Both the position numbers and the translations under genes were made by a program. The notes under the pieces are model-generated. The model did not search any database and was not told the DNA's origin. It was given only the letters and a program-made list of their open reading frames with translations. 64,000 bases of DNA, from the NCBI GenBank assembly GCA_003263775.1, contig JYJJ01000001.1, positions 53,053 to 117,052 on the forward strand, written 5' to 3'. Of this stretch, positions 35,481-45,558 are shown one piece after another. Each line of letters starts with the position of its first letter. Within the stretch, counting starts at the first letter, position 1. The DNA is from Vibrio maritimus (GTDB lineage Bacteria; Pseudomonadota; Gammaproteobacteria; Enterobacterales; Vibrionaceae).

Positions 35481-37254
35481 CTAGTGGTTGTGACGGTGAA
35501 GATAATGACCGGCATTGTCGCTACCCATATAGCGAGCAAGGGAGCGCTGTGGGACTCGTCTTAAGTCGACGACAATCAATCCATCGAGAGCATTGTTAAA
35601 GTCAGGGTCGACATTAAAGCTGACAAGCTTGCCGTTGAGACTGAGGTACTGTCTGAGTAGTACAGGCACACCTTTACCTTGGTCAAGGCGTGCGATAACA
35701 CGAGAGAGTAACTGCATATCAGCCAGCGCGGACAGCAACTGAGCGTTCCAATTGGGATGAGCAGCAAGCTTGGGTGGGTTAGGGGCACTGACATGCTGTG
35801 CACTGTCTTGGTCATAGTGATGCAAGGTCATGGTATCAGTGAGCAATTGTCTTGCTACATCGCTATAGTCACTACTGATACTGACCGGGCCAAACAAATG
35901 GTATAGTCTGGGTGACGATGCACAAACTCGGCGATCCCCTTCCAAAGCAGCAAAAGTGCACTCATGCTCTTTTGATACTCTTCAGCAATCACGCTGCGAC
36001 CCATTTCAATCGATTTGCCCATGGTAGCCAAAAAAGGGTGTTCATAGTCAAAAAGAGTGCGCGAATAAAGACCTTGAATGCCGTGTTTCTCTAGCAATTT
36101 ATCAACCAGACCAAGACGGTAAGCTCCCACTAATTTATTGTTCGCTTTGTCCCAAATAAATAGGTGTTGGTAATCCTTATCAAAGTGGTCGATATCCAGT
36201 GCTTGCCCAGTTCCTTCGCCTACCAAACGGAAGTTGTGTTCTCGCATGCGTCCAATCTCATGCATTAAGGCAGGAATATGATCCATGGTCGTGCAGTAGA
36301 CATCAAACTCACCGCTAGACAGTAGGTGGTGCTGCGATGGTAGCTGGTCGATATCGTTCAGCAGTTCACTCAAAGGTAGAGCAGAGGCAACCGGCTCTGG
36401 GTGTGCTCGTGATGACGACTGTGCATTAAGGTTCGTTGCTGCTGTTGGCGTTTGGCTTTGCTGTTTGCTCAGTAGATAAGTATTGAGACGAAGATAGTTC
36501 ACCAGTTGACGATTATCTAAGGTATTGACCTCTTTGAACTTGATGGCTTCCCCAATAGAAATGCTTATGGGGCGATTTTTCTTGTTCAGTAGCTCACGGC
36601 CGAGCATGGCCGTTCTAAGTATTGGGTGAACCTTGCCCGCGAGATAAAAACGTTTGGAGTTAAGGCCGCCAATGTGAATTGGGACGGTCAGTGCTTTGTT
36701 TTTCTTGATGAGCGTGCTGACCGAGCGGCTCCACTCTTTATCCTCGAGGCGAAGTGCTTTGCTATCGACCAGTTGTGAGACTTCGCAGCCGGGAACACTA
36801 AGAGTGCGCCACCTTGTTCGAGGTGATGATTTGCTTGGCGTAATGCGCGAGTATTGGACTTGTGCGCATTCGCGCCATCAAATACATCAACACCAATAAA
36901 CAAGGGTTCAAGCTCGGGAACCAGTTTTAGAAACTCATTGGCGAGGATCTTCACATCTTTGCGGCGTTGCAGCAAAAGCTCAGCAGGATGACGCCTCAAC
37001 ACAACCCAATGGGTGGTTGGCGACAATGAGGGTCGCTCCCGTTTGAGGCAAATTATCTCGACTTCCAGTAACAATGTGATAATCAATGCCCAAGATCTCG
37101 AGTGCAAAACGAAGAAAACGCTCGGTATCACAACCTGGTGGACGCTGTGCATATAAGTGGTCTAATACAGAAAGGCCGGTAGCCACTCGGCAACATTTTC
37201 TGCAATGCCCAGTGGGGTTTTTCTCGGTAAGCGAAACGGGCTGGTGGTATCCAT
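35481..37254 (-). CDS. Two-domain acyltransferase: PlsC-like plus OlsB/hemolysin-type GNAT (frame broken five times)
   Basis: The N-terminal half is a lysophospholipid acyltransferase domain (NHPLG motif, FPAGEVS after correction); the C-terminal half is an ornithine-acyl-ACP N-acyltransferase-like domain (LFIWDKANNKLVGAYRLG). A Gln/Ser-rich linker near residue 300 joins them. Such proteins are thought to make ornithine or related amino-acid lipids. Five missing bases break the frame: about 37176, 36994, 36984, 36786 and 35900. Corrected length is 592 residues. AGAGG supports the start at 37254. It has the highest indel load in the window, so a true pseudogene cannot be fully excluded. Confidence 0.75.
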
Positions 37255-37389
37255 AGCAACCTCTAAACAATTTCCATGTAATGTCGTTAAGAGGGTATGA
37301 CGTCTATATGTCAGAATTGCGTAGACTAGATGGAAGATGGATGACGTATTGATGTCAAACTGGTGACGAGATTGACAATAAGCAATAAA

Positions 37390-37411
37390 AAAGAGCGCCG
37401 AAGCGCTCTTT
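37390..37411 (-). terminator. Terminator of the TonB receptor gene
   Basis: AAAGAGCGC/GCGCTCTTT with a CGAA loop, followed on the minus strand by a T-run, 18 bp after the stop. Confidence 0.88.
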
Positions 37412-37428
37412 GTATAAGAAAGGGATAG

Positions 37429-39536
37429 TTAGAATGAAGCGTTGACCGATAGTTTAAAGCGGCGCTCATTGCCATAGTGTACGTCCGTAACTACACCGTG
37501 GCTGGTGCTGCCACCCGTGCCTGATACATATTCGGTATCAAATAGGTTTTCGATGTTGAAGCGGAAATCCCAAGTTACATAGTCGCTGCTGATTTTGTGC
37601 GATGCACCGGTATCCACGCGGGTGTAACCATCAAGTGTGACTGTGTTGGCGTTATCTGCCCAGCGCTCACCTTGATAGAACAAGCCGATATTAAATGCTG
37701 TCGCGTCAGTAAATGCGTAGCGTGTCCAAACAGAGCCAGACCATTCAGGTACGTTTGCTGGAGTCTTATCTTGATATAAGTCGTGCTTGTCGTACTTGGC
37801 ATCTAGGTACATGGCAGATGTCATCACAAACCAGCTATCGGATAGCTGACCTTGCGCACCAGCTTCAGCACCGCGGTGGTGTTGATTACCATTTTGAGTA
37901 GTGAAGCCATTCTCTTCGATACTGATATTACGTTTTTCGATATCAAATAACGCACCCGTCAACAGTAAGCGGTTATCCAAAAGCTCCCACTTAGTACCCA
38001 ATTCGTATTGGCGGCTCTTTTCTGGCGTACGCTCAGTGATAGAGCATCATCATTGACAACATTGTCGACTGGATTGAAGCTTTCCGAGTAGTTAGCATAG
38101 ATGCTGCCGGAATAGTTTGGATGATAAATCACGCCAAATTTCGGTGAGAATGCTTGGCTGTCGTTCGCGCCTTTCACGGTTTCACCGTTACTATTAGTGC
38201 CATCTTTGAAGTACTGATCGTAGCGGCCACCCACAAGCGCTTGCCATTGGTCGTTGAAAGTAATCAGATCTTGCGCATAGATGCCGTAGAAGTGGTTGCT
38301 ACTTTCGTAGGCAGTATCGTCATTGTGATAGTCTAGACCTGGATTCTTAGGAGATTCGCCTGGTTTGACATTGATGGAGCTACCTTTAACTCGCAGCTGA
38401 GTGTAGTCATAAAACTGACCGTTAACGCCAAGCAGTACTTGGTGATCAACATTAAGTGCTGTGAAATCACCATGTAAGTCAGCATGGAATGCTTGAGTCT
38501 TCCAGGTATCATGACGGTCAAACGGACTCATTGTGTAGCTACCATCGACGATGGTTTGATCCGTCGGTTTTGGGCTAGAGTCATAACGGTGACGCTTCAT
38601 ATGCTGTGAGTTATAGCTGAAGTTAGCGCGCCATTGTGAGTTGATGAACACATCAAGATCAGCACCCCAGTTTTCCACATCGTTGTTGATGAATGACCAA
38701 GAAGCATCGCGGATCATATCGCGATCACCAATTCGGTTGCCTTGCATGTCTAACCAAGAACCCGTATCCAGTGGCGCATTGTCGTTGGTCTTTTCATAGT
38801 TAACAGACAACAGACCCCAGTCAGACAGATCCGCTTCAATCACACCATAGCCTAGAAAGCGATCACGCTCGCGTTGTTCACCATTAGCATATTGACGAGA
38901 TTCCACTGCGTCTTGTTTCACCAGCACAGTGCGACCTCTCAATGTGCCAGATTCATTAAGCGCACCAGAAGCGTCAATGTGATAGCGAGTGCTACCAAGG
39001 TGGTCGATATCGGTACCAACATTGACCTGTGGTGTCGCGGTTGGCTTTTTAGACACCATGTTGATCATGCCACCAGGCGCCGAGTTGCCGTAAAGCAGGC
39101 TCGACGGTCCTTTGATAACCTCGATACGATCTAGGGTCTCAATTGGCAGCATGTAATGAGTAAAGAGTGAGTGACCGTTTCTTAGATAGCCATTGGTCGA
39201 CGAAAGCTCAAAGCCGCGCAGATAAAATACTTCGCGATTCCACTTTTGAGAACCAGCATTCACGCTGGCGTCGTTTTGCAGTGCTTCACCTAATGTGGTG
39301 GCTAACTGCTCATCGAGCACAATTTCAGGAATGACGTTTACCGACTGAGGAGTTTCTAGCATGGTGGTGTCAGTGCGCATGGCGCCGCTGGCACTATCGA
39401 CTTTATAGTCGTCGAAGCTTTGGGCGTGTATTACCAAGGTTTCGTCAGTTATTGTTGGTTCTGATTGGGCAAATACCGGAGAAGTATTGAGTGCAAGTAC
39501 CACTGCACTGCAAAGTGTGGTCACTTTGAAATTCAT
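37429..39536 (-). CDS. TonB-dependent siderophore receptor (frame broken by one missing base)
   Basis: An outer-membrane ferric-siderophore importer. A signal peptide ends at VFAQ (residue 24), a TonB-box-like DETLVIHA follows, then the plug (SVNVIPEIVL, DRIEVIKGPSSLLYG, GGMINMVSKKP), then a 22-strand barrel ending in Phe (FKLSVNASF). It is of the FhuA/FhuE hydroxamate-type branch; the ligand is unknown. One base is missing near 38041, in front of ERTPEKSRQYELGTKW. Corrected length is 702 residues. A possible Fur site lies upstream. Confidence 0.9.
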
Positions 39537-39635
39537 TGGGGCTATCCTAGCTCGATTATCCGAGACAATTGTTTTTGTTATTAGCAGAACGAACCTGAAA
39601 TAGGTCTACGATTGAACTGCGGAATGAATGCTAAT

Positions 39636-39658
39636 GCGATTTATTATTATTTGCAATT
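39636..39658. promoter_or_regulatory. Possible Fur box
   Basis: The A+T-rich stretch read on the minus strand as GCAAATAATAATAAATC contains NATWAT-like hexamers and lies about 100 bp before the siderophore receptor start. The match to the 19-base consensus is only partial (about 12 of 19), so this is tentative. Confidence 0.35.
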
Positions 39659-39763
39659 AAAATAAATGTAAGCATTTGTATCTTTTGTAGGCGCAAGGGA
39701 TTGATTGCATAGAGCTGGTAAATAATGTGTAATTATCTTGTTGTAATTAAGGAGGTTCTATCA

Positions 39764-40414
39764 ATGGAATGGGGACAAGAACAACAAAAACAGAGTTACC
39801 GTTTCTTGCAGCCGGGAATGAAACTTACCTTGTCTTCGGTGAGTGATTCAGACATCAAAGGCGTGGCTGTCACCTTGCTTGGCTACAAGGTTGATGAGTT
39901 TATTGTCGTTGACACCTCGGGACTGACTCCGGCTGTACAGCAGAAAATCAATGACGGTGAGTTTGTGGTGCGTGGACTTTCCGATACCCGTTTTGGTCAC
40001 GTTATTGCTTTTCGCTGCCGTGCTCGTTCCAGTTCAGAATTACCTTGCAGCCATCTCTTCTTATCATCGCCGACCGAGTTTGTATCCAAGCCGATCCGCG
40101 AGCATTCTCGTTATAAGCTCTCGATGCCTTGTACCGTGTCTTATGGTCAATCCTCTATAGAGGGTAAAATCGTCGATTTCTCTCTAGCGGGATGTGGGGT
40201 CTACCTAGAACAAGCTCATGACTTTTGTAAGGGTTTAGAGGTGAAAGTGGAGTCGGCACTGAATCAGTTTCTGCCTGCAGGGATGGTGTGTGAGGTAGTA
40301 ACAGTGCGAAAGCAGGGTCGCGGCAGTTTGCTAGGTATCCAGTTTAACCAGCAAGTGCTGATGTCGAACCGCTTAAAGACCACTTTAGCGGAACTGTCCC
40401 TCGCGGTTTCCTAG
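39764..40414 (+). CDS. PilZ-domain cyclic-di-GMP-binding protein, YcgR-like
   Basis: A 216-residue protein with an N-terminal YcgR/PilZN-like beta domain (about residues 10-105) and a PilZ domain (about 110-205). The cyclic-di-GMP motifs are complete: RxxxR in REHSR and DxSxxG in DFSLAG. YcgR-type proteins bind the flagellar motor or other targets when cyclic-di-GMP rises. I chose ATG 39764, which has a near-perfect AAGGAGG eight bases upstream, over the upstream ATG at 39725. It is divergent from the TonB receptor, and a GGDEF cyclase is encoded 5 kb away. Confidence 0.9.
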   Translation: MEWGQEQQKQSYRFLQPGMKLTLSSVSDSDIKGVAVTLLGYKVDEFIVVDTSGLTPAVQQKINDGEFVVRGLSDTRFGHVIAFRCRARSSSELPCSHLFLSSPTEFVSKPIREHSRYKLSMPCTVSYGQSSIEGKIVDFSLAGCGVYLEQAHDFCKGLEVKVESALNQFLPAGMVCEVVTVRKQGRGSLLGIQFNQQVLMSNRLKTTLAELSLAVS

Positions 40415-40614
40415 TCCTGACTTCATGTCATAGAAACACTGCTGCGCTTACTTAAGTACGCTGAACGTCAAGCCAGTGGTATGCGCTCGTCAAGATTAAG
40501 CTAGTGGGTGCTCACTTTTGTGCCTAGGATGCAACAATGCTTTTTCTTCGCTTATTTCAAGGTGTAAACTGTGCTATATAAAGAGCAGAATTTCTCAATG
40601 GAATGTTCCGACTT

Positions 40615-40896
40615 ATGCGTATCTTCACTCTTGTGCTGCTAATGGTTTTTTCTTGGCTTCAATACACCCTTTGGTTTGGAAAAAACGGCATTGTTGATTT
40701 CCAACAAGTGGATACAGAAATCCAAGTACAGCAACAAGTTAATGGCAAATTACAAACTCGCAACGATGAAATGTTTGCCGAGATTGACGATCTTAGACAA
40801 GGGTTGGATGCCATTGAAGAGCGAGCACGACATGAGCTAGGAATGATTCAACAAGGAGAAACCTTCTACCGAATCATAGGTGAGGACAACCAATGA
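40615..40896 (+). CDS. ftsB: Cell division protein FtsB
   Basis: FtsB is a bitopic divisome protein that works with FtsL and FtsQ. One N-terminal transmembrane helix (about residues 3-20), the conserved WFGKNGI, and a periplasmic coiled coil (about 30-70) ending in GETFYRI are present. I chose ATG 40615 (93 residues) rather than 40603, because it matches the family N-terminus. It overlaps ispD by four bases (ATGA) and opens the ftsB-ispD-ispF-truD-surE-pcm-nlpD run. Confidence 0.93.
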   Translation: MRIFTLVLLMVFSWLQYTLWFGKNGIVDFQQVDTEIQVQQQVNGKLQTRNDEMFAEIDDLRQGLDAIEERARHELGMIQQGETFYRIIGEDNQ

Positions 40897-41603
40897 TCCC
40901 TGAGCATCACCCTATTATTGCTATCGTACCTGCAGCAGGTGTTGGTAGTCGCATGCAAGCGGATATTCCCAAACAATATCTCAAAATCCACGAGCAAACC
41001 ATTCTTGAGCACACCCTAGAACGTTTGTTGGCGCATCGAAGTATCGACAGTGTCATCGTTGCTATTAGTGACGGTGACCCATACTTTGAGGGCTTATCGT
41101 TTATCTCGGATAAGCCTGTCATACGAGTGTCTGGTGGCAGTGAACGAGCAGATTCAGTGCTGTCGGCCGTTGAATACGTTAAAGCGCGTGTTCCTAATGC
41201 GTGGTGCTTGGTTCATGATGCAGCAAGACCGTGCATTACCCATGAGGATATTAACAAACTCATCTATGAAGTAAGCACTCACCCGGTTGGTGGTATACTC
41301 GCAGCCCCCGTGAAAGACACGATGAAGCGCGCTAACGATGCACAAGGTATCGACCATACTGTTGATAGAGCGGGTCTTTGGCATGCATTAACCCCGCAGA
41401 TGTTTAAAGTGGAATTACTGCACAGCGCGCTTAGTGATGCGCTCGCAGAAGGGGTCACGATCACTGATGAAGCATCAGCGGTTGAGTGGACCGGCTTGTC
41501 TCCACTGTTAGTCGAAGGGCGCAGCGATAACATTAAAATTACTCGTCCAGAGGATCTCGCTTTGGCGGAGTTTTATCTCAAAAATAAGGAATTAGAACAA
41601 TGA
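40893..41603 (+). CDS. ispD: 2-C-methyl-D-erythritol 4-phosphate cytidylyltransferase
   Basis: IspD adds CMP to methylerythritol 4-phosphate in the MEP isoprenoid pathway. The nucleotide-binding loop PAAGVGSRM, followed by PKQYL, is at about residues 13-28, and VHDAARPC is the conserved active-site stretch. Length 236 residues as in E. coli. It overlaps both neighbours by four bases, so it is tightly coupled with ftsB and ispF. Confidence 0.96.
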   Translation: MIPEHHPIIAIVPAAGVGSRMQADIPKQYLKIHEQTILEHTLERLLAHRSIDSVIVAISDGDPYFEGLSFISDKPVIRVSGGSERADSVLSAVEYVKARVPNAWCLVHDAARPCITHEDINKLIYEVSTHPVGGILAAPVKDTMKRANDAQGIDHTVDRAGLWHALTPQMFKVELLHSALSDALAEGVTITDEASAVEWTGLSPLLVEGRSDNIKITRPEDLALAEFYLKNKELEQ

Positions 41604-42079
41604 GAATAGGTCATGGCTTTGATGTACATAAGTTTGGTGGTGAAGGCCCTGTTATCATTGGCGGTGTCGCCATTCCTTATGAACAAGGGTTAATTGCCCA
41701 TTCTGATGGTGATGTGGCTTTGCATGCGTTATGTGATGCATTGTTAGGCGCTATTGCGGCGGGCGACATTGGCCGTCATTTTCCTGACACGGATGAAGAG
41801 TGGAAAGGAGCCGATAGCCGAGCATTGCTGCGTGATGTCTACAGTAAGGTCAAATCACAAGGTTATGAGTTAGTGAATGCTGACGTTACCATCATGGCAC
41901 AAGCACCAAAGATGGCTCCGCACATTGAAGCTATGTGCCAAACTATAGCCGCTGATTTGGAAACCGATATTGGCAACATCAATGTAAAAGCAACCACGAC
42001 GGAAAGACTCGGTTTTACAGGACGTAAAGAAGGTATCGCCACAGAAGCTGTGGTACTGATCAACAAAGTAACGTCCTAA
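41600..42079 (+). CDS. ispF: 2-C-methyl-D-erythritol 2,4-cyclodiphosphate synthase
   Basis: IspF makes the cyclic diphosphate in the MEP pathway, two steps after Isp[14 protein letters not shown] carries the zinc ligands Asp and His, with a third His in [25 protein letters not shown] is the conserved C-terminal motif. Length 159 residues, as in E. coli. It overlaps ispD and is followed after 11 bp by truD. Confidence 0.97.
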   Translation: MRIGHGFDVHKFGGEGPVIIGGVAIPYEQGLIAHSDGDVALHALCDALLGAIAAGDIGRHFPDTDEEWKGADSRALLRDVYSKVKSQGYELVNADVTIMAQAPKMAPHIEAMCQTIAADLETDIGNINVKATTTERLGFTGRKEGIATEAVVLINKVTS

Positions 42080-42090
42080 AGGCAAATATC

Positions 42091-43068
42091 ATGACTGATG
42101 TGTTAGACAACCTGAATTATCTTCACGGCAAACCTGCGGTTAGCGCTAAGTTTAAAGCCAGCAACCAAGACTTCGTTGTGAATGAGGTTCTGGGATTCGA
42201 GTTCGCGGGAGAAGGGGAGCATCTGATGCTCCGCATACGAAAAAATGGTGAAAACACCAGTTTTGTCGCCAATGAACTGGCCAAAGTGTGTGGCGTAAAA
42301 TCGAAAGATATTGGTTGGGCCGGCCTTAAAGATCGCCATGCCGTGACCGAGCAATGGCTAAGTGTCCATTTACCAAAGAAGAACGTTCCAGACTTTAGCG
42401 CCTTCTTAGCGCAGTATCCTAGTATTGAGATAGTGGCGACCGACTGGCACAACAAAAAGCTGCGTCCTGGCGACCTTACTGGCAATGAGTTTGCGATCCG
42501 ATTGACTGAAGTTTCAGATGTTGAAGCACTGAAAGCGCGTTTAGCGCTGGTTTGTGACTCTGGCGTGCCAAATTATTTTGGTCAGCAGCGTTTCGGACAC
42601 GATGGTAACAACGTGAGCGAAGCGAAGCGTTGGGGGCGCGACAACGTGCGCACTCGCAATCAGAATAAACGCAGCTTGTATCTCTCTGCGGCGCGCTCAT
42701 GGATCTTTAATCACATTGTTTCAGAGCGTTTGCAGCAAGACTGCTTCAATACTGAACTAGCAGGGGACATTCTTGACGAAACTGGGATGATCACCGCGGC
42801 ATTGGCAGGTGATAATGCGCTGCCTACCACGGATGATGCCGAGCTGCTTGAGCAACGCATTGTCGATCAAGAGCCAGATTTGATGGCACTTATCCGCGGG
42901 AATCGCATGCGTCACGACAGACGCGCTATTGTGTTAAAGCCTGACTCATTGAATGCACAATGGGATGAAGACTCGGTAACACTAAGCTTTTTCTTGGATT
43001 CAGGGAGCTTTGCGACCTCGATTCTTAGAGAGCTGGCAAATGTAGAAGAAGTAGAAAGGCAATTCTAG
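42091..43068 (+). CDS. truD: tRNA pseudouridine(13) synthase TruD (shorter than usual)
   Basis: TruD modifies U13 of tRNA-Glu. The catalytic Asp lies in GWAGLKDRHAVTEQW (about residue 80), and NYFGQQRFGHDGNNV is the second signature. The frame is intact but only 325 residues long, against roughly 350 in relatives. The difference lies in the TRUD insertion domain: after LAGDIL the sequence jumps to DETGMITAALAGDNALP, while E. coli has about 24 more residues there. This could be natural or a 60-70 base in-frame loss. Gene order ispF-truD-surE is standard. Confidence 0.9.
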   Translation: MTDVLDNLNYLHGKPAVSAKFKASNQDFVVNEVLGFEFAGEGEHLMLRIRKNGENTSFVANELAKVCGVKSKDIGWAGLKDRHAVTEQWLSVHLPKKNVPDFSAFLAQYPSIEIVATDWHNKKLRPGDLTGNEFAIRLTEVSDVEALKARLALVCDSGVPNYFGQQRFGHDGNNVSEAKRWGRDNVRTRNQNKRSLYLSAARSWIFNHIVSERLQQDCFNTELAGDILDETGMITAALAGDNALPTTDDAELLEQRIVDQEPDLMALIRGNRMRHDRRAIVLKPDSLNAQWDEDSVTLSFFLDSGSFATSILRELANVEEVERQF

Positions 43069-43073
43069 GGTTC

Positions 43074-43840
43074 ATGGAAACAAACAAACAGAGAATCAAA
43101 GTCCTCATCAGTAATGATGATGCGTACACGCCGAGGGAATTCGCACATTAGCGGCGGAGCTGGCAAATATTGCTGATGTAACTATCGTTGCACCAGACAG
43201 AAACCGCTCGGGTGCATCGAACTCATTAACACTTGAGCAGCCGCTGCGTGTTAATGAAATTGAACCCGGTGTTTTCTCGGTTCAAGGAACGCCAACAGAT
43301 TGTGTGCACTTTGCGCTTAATGAATTGATGAAAGACGATCTTCCCGATTTGGTTCTGTCTGGCATCAACCATGGGGCTAACTTGGGCGACGATGTGCTCT
43401 ATTCTGGTACTGTAGCAGCGGCTATGGAAGGGCACTTTCTAGGCGTTCAATCTATAGCGTTCAGCCTGGTCGGTAAAACGCATTTTGCCGCAGCGGCGCT
43501 CGTCGCTCGTCAATTTGTAGAACGCCATTTAGCGACTCGTGTACCGACTAATCGACTGTTGAATATTAACATCCCAGATAAGCCGCTGGCGCAGCTTGGT
43601 GATGTTGCGGTGACTCGATTGGGTGCCCGTCATCATGCTGAGGCGATGATTAAGCAGCAGGATCCAAGAGGGCACGACATTTATTGGTTGGGACCTCCGG
43701 GGAAAGAGCAGGACGCCGGAGAGGGCACCGATTTTTACGCGGTTGAACATGGGCGCATTTCTATTACGCCACTGCAGGTGGATTTGACCGCACATGAGTC
43801 AATTGGTGCGATGGAACGTTGGGTGTCAGGGAGAGAGTAA
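43074..43840 (+). CDS. surE: 5'/3'-nucleotidase SurE (frame broken by one missing base)
   Basis: SurE is a metal-dependent survival phosphatase for nucleotides and exopolyphosphate. The metal site SNDD is at about residues 13-16, and NHGAN and GTVAAAMEG follow. A G is missing at about 43133 (CCGGAGGGA shortened), hiding [13 protein letters not shown]. With correction the protein is 255 residues, as expected. The start at 43074 begins five bases after the truD stop and follows TAGGG. pcm starts three bases after its stop. Confidence 0.93.
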
Positions 43841-43843
43841 TTA

Positions 43844-44465
43844 ATGAACCCACAAGCAGCGAAATTAGTGGAGTTTATCCGAGCGCACGGTGTGCTGATA
43901 CCCGTGTGCTGGATGCTATTTTTTCCGTACCCCGTGAGCAGTTCGTCTCACAAGCGATGATTCACCAAGCCTACGATAACAATGCTTTGCCTATTGGGGC
44001 TGGGCAGACGATTTCTCAGCCTACATTGTCGCGAGAATGACAGAGCTGCTTGAGCTGACACACGATACTCGAGTGCTGGAAATCGGGACTGGCTCAGGCT
44101 ATCAAACTGCCGTGCTGTCGCAGTTGGTGGAGCATGTCTATTCGGTTGAGCGAATAAAGGCACTGCAATGGGAAGCAAAGCGCAGGCTAAAGCGTCTTGA
44201 TATTTATAATATTTCCACCAAACACGGCGATGGCTGGCAAGGCTGGCAAGCCAAAGGGCCGTTTGATGCCATTATCGTCACGGCTGCAGCTTCCGAAGTC
44301 CCTCAAGCCCTATTGACCCAGCTCAATGATGGTGGACGTTTAGTGATCCCTGTCGGTGATAATGAGCAACAACTATTAAAAATCACTCGTAAAGGTGATA
44401 GTTTTACTACCGAAGTTATTGAATTAGTGAGGTTTGTTCCTCTCGTAGCAGGTGAATTAGCGTAA
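43844..44465 (+). CDS. pcm: Protein-L-isoaspartate O-methyltransferase (frame broken twice)
   Basis: Pcm repairs isoaspartyl residues in aged proteins using S-adenosylmethionine. The SAM motif is [12 protein letters not shown]. Two bases are missing, near 43894 (before [15 protein letters not shown]) and near 44022 ([14 protein letters not shown]). Corrected, the protein has 207 residues, against 208 in E. coli. It sits between surE and nlpD in the classic stationary-phase cluster. Confidence 0.93.
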
Positions 44466-45440
44466 ATGCAAAAGCGGCTAAAAGCAGTGGTCTCCGTTGT
44501 TTTTTTGTCCAGTGCACTGGTTGGGTGTGCTGGGCATTCGCCTGCGCCTGTCTCAAATCTGGGAGGCAAGTACGATAGTGTTTCTCGAGGCAGTTATCGT
44601 GGTAGTTACTATGAAGTGCAAAAAGGGGACACCCTATATTTCATCTCATACGTCACGGATAAAGATGTTAAAGATCTGATAAGGCTCAATAATCTCAAGA
44701 AACCTTACACGATTCACCCAGGTCAACGTTTGAACTTATGGCGTCCGGTCTATTCCCCTCCGGCATTTGCTGGTTCTGGTTCTGGTGAGGTTGCAACCGC
44801 CTCTGCAGCAACGGCTGCAGCGAGTTCGAGTGCTGCGACAGCTGCGTCAAAACCGCCGGCAAAAGCGGGTAGCTCATCAACGCAAAATAGTCAAAAAACC
44901 ACCGCAAAGAAGGTTGATCAAACTCAAACAAAGGAGTATGGTGAGGCTAAAGGTAAACAAAATGTTAACAACACTAAACCCCAAACGGTAAAACAGACAA
45001 CCAAGCCAGCCGCGAAGCAAAGCGTCGCCAAGGCGAAACCAGCACCGAAACCGGCGCCAAGTACAGCGGCAAAAGTATCGAGTTGGATCTGGCCGACTAA
45101 GGGTCGTGTCATAAAGAACTTTTCTGCAGGGGACCAAGGAAATAAAGGAATCGATATTGCAGGCCGCCGAGGCCAAGATATCGTCGCCACTGCAAAAGGA
45201 ACCGTGGTTTACTCAGGCAACGCACTACGTGGTTATGGAAACCTCGTTATTGTTAAGCATAACGACAATTACCTAAGTGCTTACGCTCACAATGACAGAC
45301 TATTGGTATCGGAAGGACAAAGTGTTAAAGCCGGACAAAAAATCGCTACGATGGGAAGCTCCGGAACCAACAGCGTTAGACTGCACTTTGAAATTCGTTA
45401 TCAAGGAAAATCAGTAAACCCAAAACGCTACTTGCCGTAA
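44466..45440 (+). CDS. nlpD: Murein hydrolase activator NlpD
   Basis: An outer-membrane lipoprotein of 324 residues: lipobox LVGC near residue 20, a LysM domain (YEVQKGDTLYFISY, about residues 47-92), a Ala/Lys/Gln-rich linker, and a C-terminal LytM domain (about 215-324). The zinc ligands of active LytM enzymes are not all kept, consistent with an activator of AmiC rather than a hydrolase. It starts directly after the pcm stop. In relatives the main rpoS promoter lies within nlpD. Confidence 0.93.
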   Translation: MQKRLKAVVSVVFLSSALVGCAGHSPAPVSNLGGKYDSVSRGSYRGSYYEVQKGDTLYFISYVTDKDVKDLIRLNNLKKPYTIHPGQRLNLWRPVYSPPAFAGSGSGEVATASAATAAASSSAATAASKPPAKAGSSSTQNSQKTTAKKVDQTQTKEYGEAKGKQNVNNTKPQTVKQTTKPAAKQSVAKAKPAPKPAPSTAAKVSSWIWPTKGRVIKNFSAGDQGNKGIDIAGRRGQDIVATAKGTVVYSGNALRGYGNLVIVKHNDNYLSAYAHNDRLLVSEGQSVKAGQKIATMGSSGTNSVRLHFEIRYQGKSVNPKRYLP

Positions 45441-45558
45441 CTGCCGTATAACGAATACACCATACGAAAAGCTACTTGCAATTTGATTGACTTAATCAGA
45501 GAAAGTTAGCGACATAGTTGAGTTGTCATGTCTTGCTAGCTCGCCAGGGGGAGGCGCT

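Noticed and set aside
44466..45440. NlpD as an active LytM endopeptidase
   Set aside because: The zinc ligands of catalytically active LytM enzymes are not all present in the C-terminal domain; NlpD proteins are activators.
45441..45558. A short gap between nlpD and rpoS as a separate small gene
   Set aside because: No open frame with a ribosome site; it is the normal rpoS leader.
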